A stretch of 64,000 bases of DNA from Actinomycetes bacterium (GTDB taxonomy: Bacteria > Actinomycetota > Acidimicrobiia > Acidimicrobiales > Microtrichaceae): NCBI GenBank assembly GCA_024222295.1, contig JAAEPF010000034.1:124001-188000 (forward strand), written 5' to 3'. Of the stretch, positions 46,020 through 54,452 are shown one piece after another. The notes beneath the pieces are model-generated. The model did no database searches. It was given only the letters and a program-made list of their open reading frames with translations, and was not told the origin of the DNA. Both the position numbers and the translations under genes were made by a program. Within the stretch, counting starts at the first letter, position 1, and the number at the start of each line of letters is the position of its first letter.

Positions 46020-46355
46020 GACCGAGTTCGTGCAGCGGAGGAAACGCCTGGGCTCGGCGGCTACCGCCAGGGCCGACCGACGCCGCGAGGGGCGAGGCGC
46101 TGGGTGAAGGCCTCGATGGCACTCAACAGGAAGCCGCCGAGGCTGCAGGCGTCGCCTGCGAGACCGTCAATCGATGGCGCAATAAGCACCCGGCATTCAT
46201 CGCCGAGTTGAAGCAGCAGCGACAGAGCCGAGCCCAGGAGCTGCAATATCGGGTTCGCGAGATGGACGCCATGGCGCTGGCGGTCATCGGCGAGGCTCTG
46301 GAGGAAGGTGACCGCTCCGCTGCGATGGGTTGGCTCCGAGCCCGCTCATTTCCAA
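46020..46355 (+). pseudogene. Frameshifted helix-turn-helix protein remnant
   Basis: Two frames each hold part of one protein. 'GLGGYRQGRPTPRGARRWVK' (ending near 46105) is in one frame. 'TQQEAAEAAGVACETVNRWR' and 'ALEEGDRSAAMGWLRAR' (about 46118-46350) are in another. Together they resemble a small HTH protein of the terminase-small-subunit/Helix-turn-helix 23 type, which scans for DNA in phages and mobile elements. At least one frame switch is needed, so it is likely broken. Confidence 0.55.
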
Positions 46356-46640
46356 GAGGTCAACACCGAACCCAAAGGTCCGACGACCCCAGACGAAGTG
46401 ATCGATCAGTTCGTCGACGTTCGCGAGCGAGAGATGCTGCATGAGGCCCAGGACCGAGAAGCGATGAAGCTGGAGGCAACCTTCGCTGGGGCTGTCGCCG
46501 GCATATACCTGTCGTGGTGCTACGACCTCCCCGTGGGCGCCAACATCGTCCTTGTCCTGGCCACCATCTTCGTGATCGCAAGGACGGTGGCACCCCGCCA
46601 CGGCCTGTTGGCCCGCAGGATCGCCACGCAGAGGGTCCAT
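46356..46640 (+). pseudogene. C-terminal fragment of a metal ABC transporter permease plus HTH-protein tail
   Basis: In the third frame the sequence continues 'FQEVNTEPKGPTTPDEVIDQ' (probable HTH-protein tail) and then 'TFAGAVAGIYLSWCYDLPVG' and 'ANIVLVLATIFVIART', 'APRHGLLARR' (about 46476-46625). The second part is characteristic of the last two helices of ZnuB/MntB-type permeases. No N-terminal half is present, so it is a fragment. It ends where the DUF1980 gene begins on the other strand. Confidence 0.6.
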
Positions 46641-46648
46641 TCGTGGTC

Positions 46649-47368
46649 TCACTCGTACGGTTCGCGCGGCTGGTCGATCGGGGTGACGGACTCCGCCAGC
46701 ATCTCCGGCATGGGAACGTCCGCCTCCGGGTCCTCGGCAGCGGGTACCCAGGTCCCGACGACCGTGACCCAGGAGTCCTCGGGAGGTGCCACCCCCTGCA
46801 CCCTCACCTGAACCGGTAGCCCGTCCGCCGCGCAGCACGAGAGGGCGAACCTGGTCAGCAGGAAGTCCTCGCCTGTCGGATCGGCGACGAACCCCGTGAG
46901 CCGCACCGGTTCGCCCTCGAGCTGTCGGTCGTCGTCGTAGTTCACGCGGTAGGTGAACTCCGAGAGGGTCAGGTCGATCGCACCGTTGGTCGGCTCCGGG
47001 GGAGGCGGGTAGGTGGTGTCGACAGGCTCGGGCAGCTGCCGCGACGATTGGCCCGCGACCGCGTACGAGCCGAGTGGAGCAAGCGGGACCACGAACACGG
47101 CGAGGGCGGGTAGAACCAGCAGGTAGGAGATCCAGTTCTCCCGGTGCGAGTGGGACTCGGTGTCGGCTGTGGGTTCAGCTCGGTTGCCTCGCTGCCTGAT
47201 TGCGATACGCAACTGCGAGAACGCCAGGACCAGCAGGACCGAGCCGCTCAGCACCAGCCAGCGGCCCATCGAACCCTTGACGTACAGCAGGTGGTCGTCG
47301 GTGGCGCCCAGCCGGATCAGGAGCACAGCCGGGAACAGCACCAGGATGCCCCGGTCCAGAGCCCTCAC
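46649..47368 (-). CDS. TIGR03943/DUF1980 family membrane protein
   Basis: A 239-residue protein with three hydrophobic segments (about 6-22, 34-54, 82-105), a Pro-rich linker and an extracytoplasmic C-terminal domain containing 'LTGFVADPTGEDFLLTRFAL' and 'SCCAADGLPVQV'. It is the usual partner of the DUF318-type permease encoded immediately upstream (stop/start overlap of 4 nt). In Bacillus subtilis the equivalent pair ycgR-ycgQ is in the Zur regulon (recalled knowledge), which fits the zinc genes here. Confidence 0.9.
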   Translation of the reverse strand: MRALDRGILVLFPAVLLIRLGATDDHLLYVKGSMGRWLVLSGSVLLVLAFSQLRIAIRQRGNRAEPTADTESHSHRENWISYLLVLPALAVFVVPLAPLGSYAVAGQSSRQLPEPVDTTYPPPPEPTNGAIDLTLSEFTYRVNYDDDRQLEGEPVRLTGFVADPTGEDFLLTRFALSCCAADGLPVQVRVQGVAPPEDSWVTVVGTWVPAAEDPEADVPMPEMLAESVTPIDQPREPYE

Positions 47369-48339
47369 AGCAGCAGGCTTCCCACGACGACCCCGGAGCC
47401 GATGGCAACAACGAAGGTGAGCGGCGCGAACCTCCGCGACATGGCCGCACCGAACACGCCGGTCTGCATCGCGACCAGCTTCATGTCAACCATCGGTCCG
47501 ACGACGAGAAACACGAGCCGAGAGGTGAGCGAGAACTGTGTGAGGCCAGCAGCCACGAACGCGTCTGCCTCGCTGCAGATCGACAGGAAGAAGGCCAGAA
47601 GTGCCATGACGATGATCGAGGCGACGCCCGCCCCTCCGATCGCGTCGAGTACGGAACTGGGCACAACCACCTGCAGGGTCGCGGCAGCCAGGGCCCCCAC
47701 GACCAGGTAGCCGCCCGCGTGGAGCAGGTCGTGCGAGGCGGTCGAGGTGAACACCTCCCATCGAGTGCCTTCGGGCAGCTTCTGGCGCAACGCCCGCTCG
47801 ACCCATTGGTCACGACCAATGCGAACCCAGATCAGGCCTACCATGATCGCGGCGAGGAGGGATGCAAGGAAGCGTGCCACGACCATTTCGGGCATCCCGG
47901 GAAACGCCACGGCCGTGGAGATCAGAACGATCGGGTTGATGGCCGGTGCCGCAAGCAGGAAGGTGAGCGCCGCCGGGGGCGCGACACCGTGCGCCACCAG
48001 CCGGCCGGCCACCGGCACCGAACCGCACTCGCAGCCTGGAAGGGCCAGTCCTGAGAGGCCGGCCACAGGAACTGCAGCCCGCGTGTCCGATGGCAGCAGC
48101 CTGGCGATTGCTCCTGGACGGACGTAGGCGGCCACGAAGCCACTGAGCACCACGCCCATGACCAGGAAGGGCATCGCCTGGAGGCTGATCGAGATGAAGA
48201 TCGTGAACCAGGTCTGTACTGCTGGACCGTCGACATAGTCGGTCAGCAGGCCCCGCACTGCGATGAGCCCCAGGCATGCCCACAGCACGTACTCGGCCGG
48301 AGCCCACTCGCGTCGGTTCAGTTCACGAGCGGAGGTCAT
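47365..48339 (-). CDS. Permease, DUF318/YcgR family
   Basis: A 324-residue integral membrane protein with eight to ten helices. Signature blocks include 'QAMPFLVMGVVLSGFVAAYV', 'GLALPGCECGSVPVAGRLV' (conserved GCECG cysteines) and 'FLLAAPAINPIVLISTAVAF'. The family is thought to move metal or oxyanion species; here its partner and neighbours point to zinc. It overlaps the DUF1980 gene by 4 nt and is 53 bp downstream of znuB. Confidence 0.9.
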   Translation of the reverse strand: MTSARELNRREWAPAEYVLWACLGLIAVRGLLTDYVDGPAVQTWFTIFISISLQAMPFLVMGVVLSGFVAAYVRPGAIARLLPSDTRAAVPVAGLSGLALPGCECGSVPVAGRLVAHGVAPPAALTFLLAAPAINPIVLISTAVAFPGMPEMVVARFLASLLAAIMVGLIWVRIGRDQWVERALRQKLPEGTRWEVFTSTASHDLLHAGGYLVVGALAAATLQVVVPSSVLDAIGGAGVASIIVMALLAFFLSICSEADAFVAAGLTQFSLTSRLVFLVVGPMVDMKLVAMQTGVFGAAMSRRFAPLTFVVAIGSGVVVGSLLL

Positions 48340-48391
48340 CAGCTCCGACTGGTTGCTCGGAACGGGATTCGCACACGGCTCACGGGCGAGC

Positions 48392-49258
48392 TCAAGCCGG
48401 TTCCTCAGGAGTCTGTGGAAAGGAACTGCTGCCCATCCTGCGAATGGCTGCAGACAGTTCCTTCACCGTGAACACCAAGAAGAACGCCAGCACCGACAAC
48501 CCGGCGATCGTGGCTCCGCCGGCTGTCCCGTGGTGGAAGCTGATGGCCAGGCCGAGGGTCACGCAGATCGCGCCGATCACGACCGACGCGACCATCACCG
48601 CCGACACACGTCGCACGAGCAGCATCGCTGTGGCCGGGGGCCCGATGAGCAGCCCGAACACCAGCAGGGTTCCGATCGCCTGGAAGGAAGCGACGATCGC
48701 CACCGCCAGCATGACCATCAGCGCGGCATGGGCGGCCACCGGACGCATGCGGAGCGTCGCGGCCTTGTCCTGGTTGAAGGCCAGGGCCAGCATCGGCCTG
48801 TACAGGACGATGCCGGCCGTCACCACCGCACCTGCTGCCACGGCCTGAACACGCAAGTCGCTCGCCGTCACGCCGAGCACCTCACCGAAGAGCAGGTTGG
48901 TGACACTCGTCGCGAATGACGTCGACTTGGACACGATGATCACTCCGAGGGCAAGCATGCCCACGAACAGCAGGCCGATGCCCGTGTCCTCCCGCAGGTT
49001 CGTTCGACTGCTCACCACCGTGACTGCCAGGGTCATCACGAGAGCAGCCGCCAGCGCCCCGACCACGGGGTTGAATCCCCACAGCACGGCCAGTGCCAGG
49101 CCCGGGATCACCCCGTGGGCCAGGGCGTCACCCAGGAAGGCCAGGCCGCGCACCACAACCCAGGTGCCCGCCACGGAGCACGCTACGGAGGCCAGGATTC
49201 CGGCGAGCAGCGCCCTCTGCATGAACTGTGGCTCGAAGGCCTCGGTGAACCAATCCAT
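48392..49258 (-). CDS. znuB: Zinc ABC transporter permease
   Basis: A 288-residue ABC-3 family permease with eight or nine helices: 'WVVVRGLAFLGDALAHGVIP' (EAA-like coupling motif region), 'FVGMLALGVIIVS', 'LLFGEVLGV' and 'FQAIGTLLVFGLLIGPPATA'. It is the membrane component of high-affinity Zn2+ import with ZnuA and ZnuC. Lies 39 bp downstream of znuA on the same strand. Confidence 0.93.
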   Translation of the reverse strand: MDWFTEAFEPQFMQRALLAGILASVACSVAGTWVVVRGLAFLGDALAHGVIPGLALAVLWGFNPVVGALAAALVMTLAVTVVSSRTNLREDTGIGLLFVGMLALGVIIVSKSTSFATSVTNLLFGEVLGVTASDLRVQAVAAGAVVTAGIVLYRPMLALAFNQDKAATLRMRPVAAHAALMVMLAVAIVASFQAIGTLLVFGLLIGPPATAMLLVRRVSAVMVASVVIGAICVTLGLAISFHHGTAGGATIAGLSVLAFFLVFTVKELSAAIRRMGSSSFPQTPEEPA

Positions 49259-49297
49259 TGAGCCATCCTCGCCGATCAGCCGCGCGGCATGGGATCG

Positions 49298-50431
49298 TTA
49301 CGCCAGCGCTTCTGCAATTCGTTCGGCGTTGGAGCGCACCATGACGACGTAGGTCTCGCCACCATCTGGACCGAGGGACTCGCTGAACAGCTCCACTACC
49401 TGCACCCCGCCGGCTTCGGAGGCGAGCGCCTCTGCGAGCTGATTGGGTGAGGAGGTGTCGGCGAACACTGCGGGAACGCCTTCGGTCTCGAGCAGCTCGG
49501 CCAGTTCTGCCAGGTCGGCGGCGCTTGCCTCGGACTGGGTCGACAGCGAGGGAATCACTGCGCCGGCCACCTCGAACCCGTAGCGGTCGGCGAAGTAGCC
49601 GAACACCTCGTGGTTGGTGACGAGGACCTTGCGCTCTTCGGGGATCCCGGCCAGGACTTCCTCCACTTCGGCGTCCAGCGCTTCCAGCTCGGCGACGTAG
49701 GCGTCAACCGAGGTCTGTACCTCTTCGGTGTCCAGCGCCGGGACCGCGTCGATGATGCAATCGGCGATGCCCTCGGCCGCCGCGGCCATGCGGGCCGGGT
49801 CGGTGAAGAAGTGGGGGTCATCTCCGGAGTGGTCGTGGGAGTGATCCTCGTCGTCGGAGTGGCCGTCGTCGTCGGAGTGGCCGTCGTCGTCGGAGTGGCC
49901 GTCGTCGTCGGAGTGGCCGTCGTCGTCGGAGTGGCCGTCGTCGTCGGAGTGGCCGTCGTCGTCGGAGTGGCCCTCGTCGTCGGAGTGGCTCTTGTCGTCG
50001 GAGTGGCCGCTGTCGGCGTACTCGATCGTGTCCACCGAATCGATGGCGACGCATACGGGGGTGCCGTCGCCCTCGGCCGCCTCGATGTTCTGTTCGAGGC
50101 CCTCTTCGAAGCCTGCACCGTTGGTGACGAGGACGTCGGCCGAGACCATCGCTTCGACCTGTTGTGCCGATGCCTGGAACTCGTGGGGGTCCGCCCCCAT
50201 CGGCATGAGCGTCTCGACCGTGGCAGCGTCGCCGAGGAGGTTGGAGACGACGTCGCCGAGGATGCTGGTGGTCACCAGGACGGTCGGCATCCCGTCAGAG
50301 GACTGGCCGGAGTCCGCTGACTCGTCGTCACTGGCGCATGCGGCGCCAAGCAAGGCGGCAACACCGAGAAGGGCGACCAACCCGACGCGGACCCGAAACT
50401 GGGAGTTAGAATGAGAATCGCTCTTGATCAT
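49298..50431 (-). CDS. znuA: Zinc ABC transporter substrate-binding lipoprotein
   Basis: A 377-residue cluster 9 (A-I) metal-binding protein. The signal peptide ends in a lipobox ('LLGAACAS'). 'LMPMGADPHEFQASAQ' carries the first metal His; 'GDDPHFFTDPARM' the second; 'VTNHEVFGYFADRYGF' the third; 'VFADTSSPNQLAEALA' the Asp. Between strands is a His/Asp loop (about residues 138-205) built from repeats of GHSDDD, the zinc-scavenging loop of ZnuA but unusually long. ATG 50431 has TAGTCT 6 nt upstream, so leaderless. Divergent from znuC. Confidence 0.94.
   Translation of the reverse strand: MIKSDSHSNSQFRVRVGLVALLGVAALLGAACASDDESADSGQSSDGMPTVLVTTSILGDVVSNLLGDAATVETLMPMGADPHEFQASAQQVEAMVSADVLVTNGAGFEEGLEQNIEAAEGDGTPVCVAIDSVDTIEYADSGHSDDKSHSDDEGHSDDDGHSDDDGHSDDDGHSDDDGHSDDDGHSDDDGHSDDEDHSHDHSGDDPHFFTDPARMAAAAEGIADCIIDAVPALDTEEVQTSVDAYVAELEALDAEVEEVLAGIPEERKVLVTNHEVFGYFADRYGFEVAGAVIPSLSTQSEASAADLAELAELLETEGVPAVFADTSSPNQLAEALASEAGGVQVVELFSESLGPDGGETYVVMVRSNAERIAEALA
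49846..50010. repeat. 18-bp tandem repeat inside znuA
   Basis: The unit GTCGTCGTCGGAGTGGCC (plus strand) repeats head-to-tail, giving six perfect GHSDDD units flanked by degenerate ones (SHSDDE, GHSDDK, GHSDDE). DNA identity between units is nearly complete, including third positions, indicating recent expansion by slippage. Confidence 0.92.
50412..50427. promoter_or_regulatory. Possible Zur-type site at the znuA start
   Basis: TGAGAATCGCTCTTGA lies just inside the znuA coding start, directly downstream of the TAGTCT -10 (50438-50443). It loosely resembles Fur/Zur boxes (TGA-AATC--TTCA pattern) but symmetry is poor, so this is tentative. Confidence 0.3.
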
Positions 50432-50493
50432 GGATTAAGACTAGAGCCCGGACAGACTGTCGCCAAGTCGCCTAGCGCCAACCACATACGCAA

Positions 50494-51255
50494 ATGAACG
50501 AACCAGCAATCAAAGCCGACCGGGTGACGGTTGCCTACGGGCCCGTCACTGCCCTCGACTCGGTGGATGTGTCGATCCCCCGGGGAACCGTCACCGCGGT
50601 CATCGGCCCGAACGGATCGGGCAAGTCAACCTTCCTGCGCGCGTCCGCACGTCTCGTGACGCCGACGCGGGGGAAGATCCACGTCCCGGCGCTGGACTCC
50701 CCCGGTGGGGTGGCGCTCGTCTTGCAGAGCACCGATCTCGAGGCGGGACTGCCGCTGAGCGTCGGTGAGGCGGTGAGGATGGCCCGCTACCAGCGCCTTG
50801 GCTTGGCAGGCAGGTTCAAGGCCGCGGACAGACAGCTGGTGGAAGCCGCCATCGATCGCCTGGAGCTGGGGCTACTCGTCAACAGGCAGCTCAGCGAGCT
50901 GTCCGGTGGTCAACGCCAACGTGTGCTGGTTGCCCAGGGGCTCGCCCAGGAATCGGATCTGCTGCTGTTGGATGAGCCGCTCACCGGACTCGACATCGCA
51001 TCACGGGACCGGATCTGGTCGATCGTGGCAGACGAGCGGGCCGCGCGCAGGACTGTCGTCGTGTCCACGCATGACCTCGATGACGCCCGCCGGTGCGACC
51101 TGGTGATGCTGGTGGCGACCAAGCTCGTCGCCTTCGGCACGCCGAAGGAGGTACTCGACACCGAGGTACTCCGCGAGGCCTACGGCAACAGGCTGGTCAG
51201 GGTCGACGGCGGATCGGTGCTCCTCGACGATCCCCACCACGACCACGATCACTGA
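50494..51255 (+). CDS. znuC: Zinc ABC transporter ATP-binding protein
   Basis: A 253-residue ABC ATPase: Walker A 'GPNGSGKST', Q-loop 'LVLQSTDLE', signature 'LSGGQRQRV', Walker B 'LLLLDEPLTG' and H-loop 'VVSTHDLDD'. The C-terminus 'HHDHDH' is His-rich, as often in zinc importers. It energises the ZnuB permease. It starts 62 bp from znuA on the opposite strand and is followed 47 bp later by zur. Confidence 0.93.
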   Translation: MNEPAIKADRVTVAYGPVTALDSVDVSIPRGTVTAVIGPNGSGKSTFLRASARLVTPTRGKIHVPALDSPGGVALVLQSTDLEAGLPLSVGEAVRMARYQRLGLAGRFKAADRQLVEAAIDRLELGLLVNRQLSELSGGQRQRVLVAQGLAQESDLLLLDEPLTGLDIASRDRIWSIVADERAARRTVVVSTHDLDDARRCDLVMLVATKLVAFGTPKEVLDTEVLREAYGNRLVRVDGGSVLLDDPHHDHDH

Positions 51256-51302
51256 CCTGCCCGGACGGCATCTCGTTGACAGGGCGGATGTACTCTCGTC
51301 CC

Positions 51303-51746
51303 ATGTCCTCCGAGGAGCTGCACGAGCTCGTCGCCGCACGCCTGCGACGAGCCGGCCAGCGCTACACAACCAAGCGGCGGTCGCTGGTCGAGATCCTCGC
51401 AGGGTCAGATCAGCCGGTCACGATCCACCAGGTGCTCGAGACCGAGCCGTCGATGCCCCAGAGTTCCGCCTACAGGAACATGGCGATTCTCGAGCAGGCC
51501 GAGGCAGTCAACCGGATCGTCACCTCCGATGACTTCGCCCGCTTCGAGCTTTCCCAGGAGCTGACCGAGCACCATCACCACCTGATCTGTACGGCCTGTG
51601 GCCAGGTGACGGACTTCACCCTGCCTCCTTCCTTCGAGGACGACCTGACGAAGCGCCTCGATCGCGCATCGAAGCAACAGGGCTTCGTGGCGGAGGACCA
51701 CCGACTCGACGTGATAGGTACCTGCGCACGCTGCCACGCCCCTTAG
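51303..51746 (+). CDS. zur: Fur-family regulator, probably Zur
   Basis: A 147-residue FUR protein: winged helix with 'RRAGQRYTTKRRSLVEILAG' and 'SSAYRNMAILEQAEAVNRIV', then 'ELTEHHHHLICTACGQV' (regulatory His and structural CxxC) and 'GTCARCHAP' (second CxxC). Position after znuC identifies it as the zinc-sensing member rather than Fur. ATG 51303 has TACTCT 6 nt upstream, indicating its own leaderless promoter; longer upstream frames overlap znuC and are rejected. Confidence 0.92.
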   Translation: MSSEELHELVAARLRRAGQRYTTKRRSLVEILAGSDQPVTIHQVLETEPSMPQSSAYRNMAILEQAEAVNRIVTSDDFARFELSQELTEHHHHLICTACGQVTDFTLPPSFEDDLTKRLDRASKQQGFVAEDHRLDVIGTCARCHAP

Positions 51747-51800
51747 CGCTGCAACAACCGCTGGACAGCACGTCTTCGGCGAAGCCGGATACCTGAACCG

Positions 51801-52346
51801 CTACGGATCGGGCATGGCCTCGTGGTGGGCTCCCAGGAGCACCACGACCATACGGCAAGGCTCGTCGAACGGGTTCTGCCAACGATGACGGGTTCCGTTC
51901 TGGACGATCGTGTCGCCTGGTCCCACCTCGACGGTCGCGCCGTCGTCCAGTTCGAGCAGGGCGCGTCCGGAGACCACGAACTCATAGTCGACCGTCGCAG
52001 TCGTGTGCATGCCGGGGTTCTCGGCCTCCATGTGGCCGGCCATTCCCGGAAGCTTCTCCTCCATCTCCGCGAGCGCAGCCTCGAAGTCGACATCACCAAG
52101 TTCGGCTTCCACTTCGGGTGGCACCGTGAACAACCCGAACCTGAAACCTCCCACCGGAGGGAAGTACAGCGAAGCATCCGGCTTCGATCCGGAGTCAGGA
52201 AACCGGCACGGCTCGTCGCTGCCCCAGAGGCGGAAGAACTCATAGCCCGGCACGATCGCGCTGGTGATCGGTTCCACCACCTCGTCGCTCGCGAACACGG
52301 CCTTCCCCTCGCCGTTGTGGCCGGTGACGACTCGTCTGATTCCCAT
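51801..52346 (-). CDS. Cupin domain protein
   Basis: A 181-residue protein with an N-terminal strand region ('GYEFFRLWGSDEPCRFPD') and a C-terminal cupin: 'TTATVDYEFVVSGRALLELD' and 'PGDTIVQNGTRHRWQNP' give the two conserved motifs with His/Glu/His candidates. Probably a small-molecule-binding or dioxygenase-like barrel; no specific substrate. Isolated between zur and the GH43 gene. Confidence 0.85.
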   Translation of the reverse strand: MGIRRVVTGHNGEGKAVFASDEVVEPITSAIVPGYEFFRLWGSDEPCRFPDSGSKPDASLYFPPVGGFRFGLFTVPPEVEAELGDVDFEAALAEMEEKLPGMAGHMEAENPGMHTTATVDYEFVVSGRALLELDDGATVEVGPGDTIVQNGTRHRWQNPFDEPCRMVVVLLGAHHEAMPDP

Positions 52347-52508
52347 GTCACGCTCCCATGCGCTCGACGCTCGGACCCTAGCTGGCTGATGGGAGCAGGG
52401 GCCCGGAGAGAAGCCGTGCGGGTCGGGCGGCGGCCCGGGCGAGTTCCGGTTCGTCGCTCCTGAGCAGACCGCCCTGGCCGGATCGTCGCTGTCTGGACAA
52501 CTCGTGGG

Positions 52509-53696
52509 CTACTTCGAAACCGCGGGGCGAGGCCGACGCCGACGCAGCACGCCGTACCAGATGGCGAGCACTGCGATGAGAATCGCGGTCACCACGGCCG
52601 CCAGCAGAAGTCCGGCGTTGCGGGCACCCACCCGCTGGGGCACGTCGCCGTCGAAGTCGACGACGTCCACATGGAGCCGCCGTATGCCGCCCGGGCCGGC
52701 CGCGTCGGGGCTCTCCCAGCCGTGGTACACCATCCATACATCGCCGAGCGCCTCGAAGAACTCCTGGCCACCGGGTCCGTGGGCGAACAGGGTGGAGGCC
52801 ATCCAGGGGTCGGACTGGATCCGTTCGCAGGGACCCGAAGGCGAGTCGCATCGGGCCACTCCGATTGCGTACCGCTCACTGTCCCAGGCATTCGCGGAGT
52901 AGAAGAGCACGTAGCCGTCGTCGGTGACGACCATCGAGGGGGCCTCGATGAGTTCGCCCTCCCAACCCTGCTCGGCGGTCAGTAGCTCTGAAGGCTGGCC
53001 GATCAGGGTCCTGCCGTCGGCGCCGAGCTGTTGTGACCAGATGGAGGTCGGCGCCGCACAGCAGTTGCCATCGTTCTTGAACAGAAGCCAATGCCGACCG
53101 GAACGGTCGGTGAGGATCGACGGGTCGATCGAACCCCCCAGGTCCTTCTGGCAGACCAGCGGCTCGCTCGAGTCATCCACGAACGGCCCGACGGGATCCT
53201 CGGCCACAGCGCTCGAGATGCATTGGGTGGAGGTGCCGGCGAGGCGCGTCGAGTAGTAGAGGACGTATCGGTCGTCGAGGGCCAGCACAGCCGGCGCCCA
53301 GACGAAGCCGGGCTCGCTCCACTGCGGGAGCTGCGGCAAGGCGTCGCCCACATAGCGGGCCGTGGGGGAATTGCGCACGACCATCACCGGCACGTTCGCG
53401 TCCGTTGTGTTGGTGCTGTAGGCGTAGAAGGCGTCCCCGGCGGCGAGTACGTAGGGGTCGGCGAAGTCGCCGCCGTGAATCGGCGTGCCGAGCAGCAGTC
53501 CGGCCCCCGGCTGCAGCGACGTCGGCTGACCCTCCAGTTCACCCGTCCCCGCCTCCGGCCCCGCCGTCTGGCGCCGCTGGCCCGGGCTGGCACTCTCGTC
53601 GCTGGCGGAGCAACCGAGAGCGGCCAGGACGGTCAGCACCAAGGCGACCATCGCTGTTGACAGCTTGGCGAAGCGGCAGCCGGCCTCGGTGCTCAC
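52509..53696 (-). CDS. GH43-like glycoside hydrolase, lipoprotein with C-terminal TM
   Basis: A 395-residue five-bladed-propeller enzyme. Lipobox 'LAALGCSAS' follows a signal helix. Catalytic residues of family 43: base Asp in 'GGDFADPYVLAAG', pKa-modulating Asp in 'GGSIDPSILTD' and acid Glu in 'LIEAPSMVVTD'. A transmembrane helix (~362-382) and Arg-rich tail close the protein, so it may be tethered at both ends. GH43 enzymes cleave arabinosides or xylosides. Its GTG start overlaps the TetR stop by 4 nt, so the two are one operon. Confidence 0.87.
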   Translation of the reverse strand: MSTEAGCRFAKLSTAMVALVLTVLAALGCSASDESASPGQRRQTAGPEAGTGELEGQPTSLQPGAGLLLGTPIHGGDFADPYVLAAGDAFYAYSTNTTDANVPVMVVRNSPTARYVGDALPQLPQWSEPGFVWAPAVLALDDRYVLYYSTRLAGTSTQCISSAVAEDPVGPFVDDSSEPLVCQKDLGGSIDPSILTDRSGRHWLLFKNDGNCCAAPTSIWSQQLGADGRTLIGQPSELLTAEQGWEGELIEAPSMVVTDDGYVLFYSANAWDSERYAIGVARCDSPSGPCERIQSDPWMASTLFAHGPGGQEFFEALGDVWMVYHGWESPDAAGPGGIRRLHVDVVDFDGDVPQRVGARNAGLLLAAVVTAILIAVLAIWYGVLRRRRPRPAVSK

Positions 53697-54370
53697 CTGG
53701 CAGCGGGCGTCCTCAAGGGCCCGCCCACGAGCTCCGCTGCGGTACTAACTCGGCTGACGACGCCATCGAACTCGAAGTAGCCCATGCCGGCCTGCAGCAT
53801 GGCGCCGCTGAACGCGAGCAACAAGGTGTCGGCGACCCCGGGGTCAACCTCGTCGCCGAAAGCCGTGCCGAGCCGACCTGCGAGGTCGAGCCCGACACGG
53901 TCCCGGACCCGTTGGGCATCGGGGTCACTCGAGAGGAGAGCCGCGAGGGCGCCCTGGGCCAGTTCGGGTTCGTCGCTGAGAGCCAGTCCGGGCTCTCGCA
54001 GTGCTGCGTCAACCCGCTCTGGCAGCGAGCCCCGGGGGTCGTGTTCGGGATGAGGTATCTGGCGCAGCCGACGCCAGAAGACCTCGGCCACCAGGTGGGC
54101 CTTGGAGGAGAAGTAGGTGTAGGCGGTGGTGTGGGTGACGTCCGCCTCGCTGGCGACCAGCCGGAGTGTGAGGTCGTCGTATCCCCGTTCGCGAAGGACA
54201 CGCTCGGCGGCGTCGAGGAGTGACTGCACGGTCGCCTGTTGGCGCGCCGACATGTGCTGGCGCGTCATGACCCCGTCTGCGATGGCCGTCGCGGGTCCAT
54301 CGCCGGCGTCGGTGTCCTCGGTGTCCTCGGTGTCAGTGTCCCGGTCAGTCACGCGTGTCGATCTTGACAC
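53693..54370 (-). CDS. TetR family regulator of the CYP51/GH43 region
   Basis: A 225-residue TetR protein with an acidic, low-complexity N-terminal extension (~1-35). The HTH is 'VQSLLDAAERVLRERGYDDL...VASEADVTHTTAYTYFSSKA'. The ligand domain is helical. GTG 54370 or 54352 may be the start. It overlaps the GH43 gene (4 nt) and is divergent from CYP51 with an inverted repeat between, so it probably regulates both sides. Confidence 0.88.
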   Translation of the reverse strand: MSRSTRVTDRDTDTEDTEDTDAGDGPATAIADGVMTRQHMSARQQATVQSLLDAAERVLRERGYDDLTLRLVASEADVTHTTAYTYFSSKAHLVAEVFWRRLRQIPHPEHDPRGSLPERVDAALREPGLALSDEPELAQGALAALLSSDPDAQRVRDRVGLDLAGRLGTAFGDEVDPGVADTLLLAFSGAMLQAGMGYFEFDGVVSRVSTAAELVGGPLRTPAAR

Positions 54371-54371
54371 G

Positions 54372-54394
54372 GGTTCTTACATGTGTAAAGTTCC
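54372..54394. promoter_or_regulatory. Probable TetR operator and promoter between regulator and CYP51
   Basis: GGTTCTTACATGTGTAAAGT followed by TCC: arms TTACA and TGTAA flank a 2-bp centre, with outer GGTTC/GTTCC partly symmetric. TAAAGT within it is -10-like for the plus strand and is 7 nt from an in-frame GTG at 54399. Confidence 0.7.
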
Positions 54395-54452
54395 GGCAGT
54401 GAGGCCCTTGGGGGCGCATGGATGGCCCGTGCGCGATGCGCCGGGGTGGGTT

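Noticed and set aside
49846-50010. Direct repeats that could suggest a CRISPR-like array
   Set aside because: Units are contiguous without spacers and are in frame within znuA.
49610-50320. Plus-strand ORF of 236 codons with VVVGVA repeats opposite znuA
   Set aside because: It is the antisense reading of the znuA 18-bp repeat; znuA has signal peptide, metal ligands and operon context.
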